Below the pieces are notes generated by a model. It had not been told where the DNA came from, ran no database searches, and worked only from the letters and a program-made list of their open reading frames with translations. From Novosphingopyxis baekryungensis DSM 16222 (GTDB lineage: Bacteria > Pseudomonadota > Alphaproteobacteria > Sphingomonadales > Sphingomonadaceae): 64,000 bases of DNA. The translations under genes were made by a program, and so were the position numbers. Below, one piece after another: positions 63,881 through 64,000 of this stretch; the stretch's first letter is position 1; every line of letters begins with the position of its first letter. The stretch spans positions 372,001 through 436,000 of the forward strand of contig NZ_ATUR01000002.1 of the NCBI RefSeq assembly GCF_000420305.1, read 5' to 3'.

Positions 63881-64000
63881 TCATCTAGCAAAGTGGTTAA
63901 AATATCGTTCACCGCATATGATCAGACCGGAGACGGCGATGGCTACACCATAGGGAACACGCACTTTTCCGGGCCGGCGGCGCTGACGGTGCTCGAACCA
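63881..64000 (-). CDS. cpaA: Prepilin peptidase CpaA, C-terminal end only
   Basis: A 39-codon open frame runs from the right edge of the window to a TGA at 63881-63883 on the minus strand. It reads ...RPGKVRVPYGVAIAVSG then LIICGERYFNHFAR. The VPYGVAIA motif followed by a membrane helix is the normal C-terminus of A24-type prepilin peptidases, and position before cpaB fits CpaA. The rest of the gene lies beyond base 64000. Confidence 0.8.
   Translation of the reverse strand, partial: WFEHRQRRRPGKVRVPYGVAIAVSGLIICGERYFNHFAR

Overview
The window looks like chromosomal DNA of an alphaproteobacterium, most likely a member of the Sphingomonadales. The order is inferred from gene content, not from a marker search. 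Supporting signs are high GC, a CcrM-type GANTC methyltransferase, a three-part transhydrogenase (pntA1/A2/B) preceded by a tiny COX4-like protein, a PrsK/PrsR/PrsT (PEP-CTERM/exosortase) cluster, an NnrU protein and a Tad/Cpa pilus locus. Genes are dense. No spacer exceeds 300 bases; the largest are 25012-25268, 46265-46489, 22604-22812, 53330-53538 and 3817-4002. I saw no rRNA, tRNA, CRISPR array, insertion sequence or prophage.

Layout. 1-6132: end of pnp, then bamD, recN and ligA on the plus strand (RNA decay, outer-membrane assembly, DNA repair and replication). 6135-10882: a TIGR02117-type membrane protein, phenylalanine hydroxylase, an SDR/prmA pair and a soluble methyl-accepting protein with a globin-like N-terminus. 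11056-13740: sdhC-sdhD-sdhA without sdhB, closed by a strong terminator. 13853-20468: flavin monooxygenase, ClpP-like protease, CreD, alpha-hydroxy-acid oxidase, zinc metallopeptidase and patatin, followed by 3-hydroxybutyrate dehydrogenase (to 21293). 21386-22603: an AT-rich orphan lipoprotein that stands out from all its neighbours. 22813-26588: katG and a secreted M20 amidohydrolase. 26598-27487: two small cell-envelope proteins.

27609-34348: a translationally coupled polysaccharide sugar transferase, prsK, prsR and prsT, which is the regulatory/EPS arm of an exosortase system. 34355-40638: GntR regulator, nitroreductase, then a POT peptide transporter with two amidohydrolases (the second lacking the metal-binding His pair) and NnrU. 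40731-43114: an AGCS symporter and aldo/keto reductase operon. 43207-48778: glmM, a thiD-VOC fusion, rnhB, ccrM and folP. The ccrM upstream region carries four GANTC sites, a perfect DnaA box and a CtrA-like motif. 48762-51913: YceI, a TonB-like protein and an orphan sigma-54 activator. 52046-56741: COX4-like protein, pntA1, a fasciclin lipoprotein, pntA2, pntB and a racemase. 56816-64000: a DUF2147 protein, then the minus-strand Tad locus cpaA(partial)-cpaB-cpaC-cpaD-cpaE-tadB-tadC, in which the cpaF ATPase gene is missing from its usual place.

The strongest leads are the ccrM promoter architecture, the ThiD-VOC fusion, the AT-rich orphan lipoprotein, the Tad operon without cpaF, the paired intact/degenerate amidohydrolases and the fasciclin gene sitting inside the pnt operon. 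No wholly new multi-gene system was evident.
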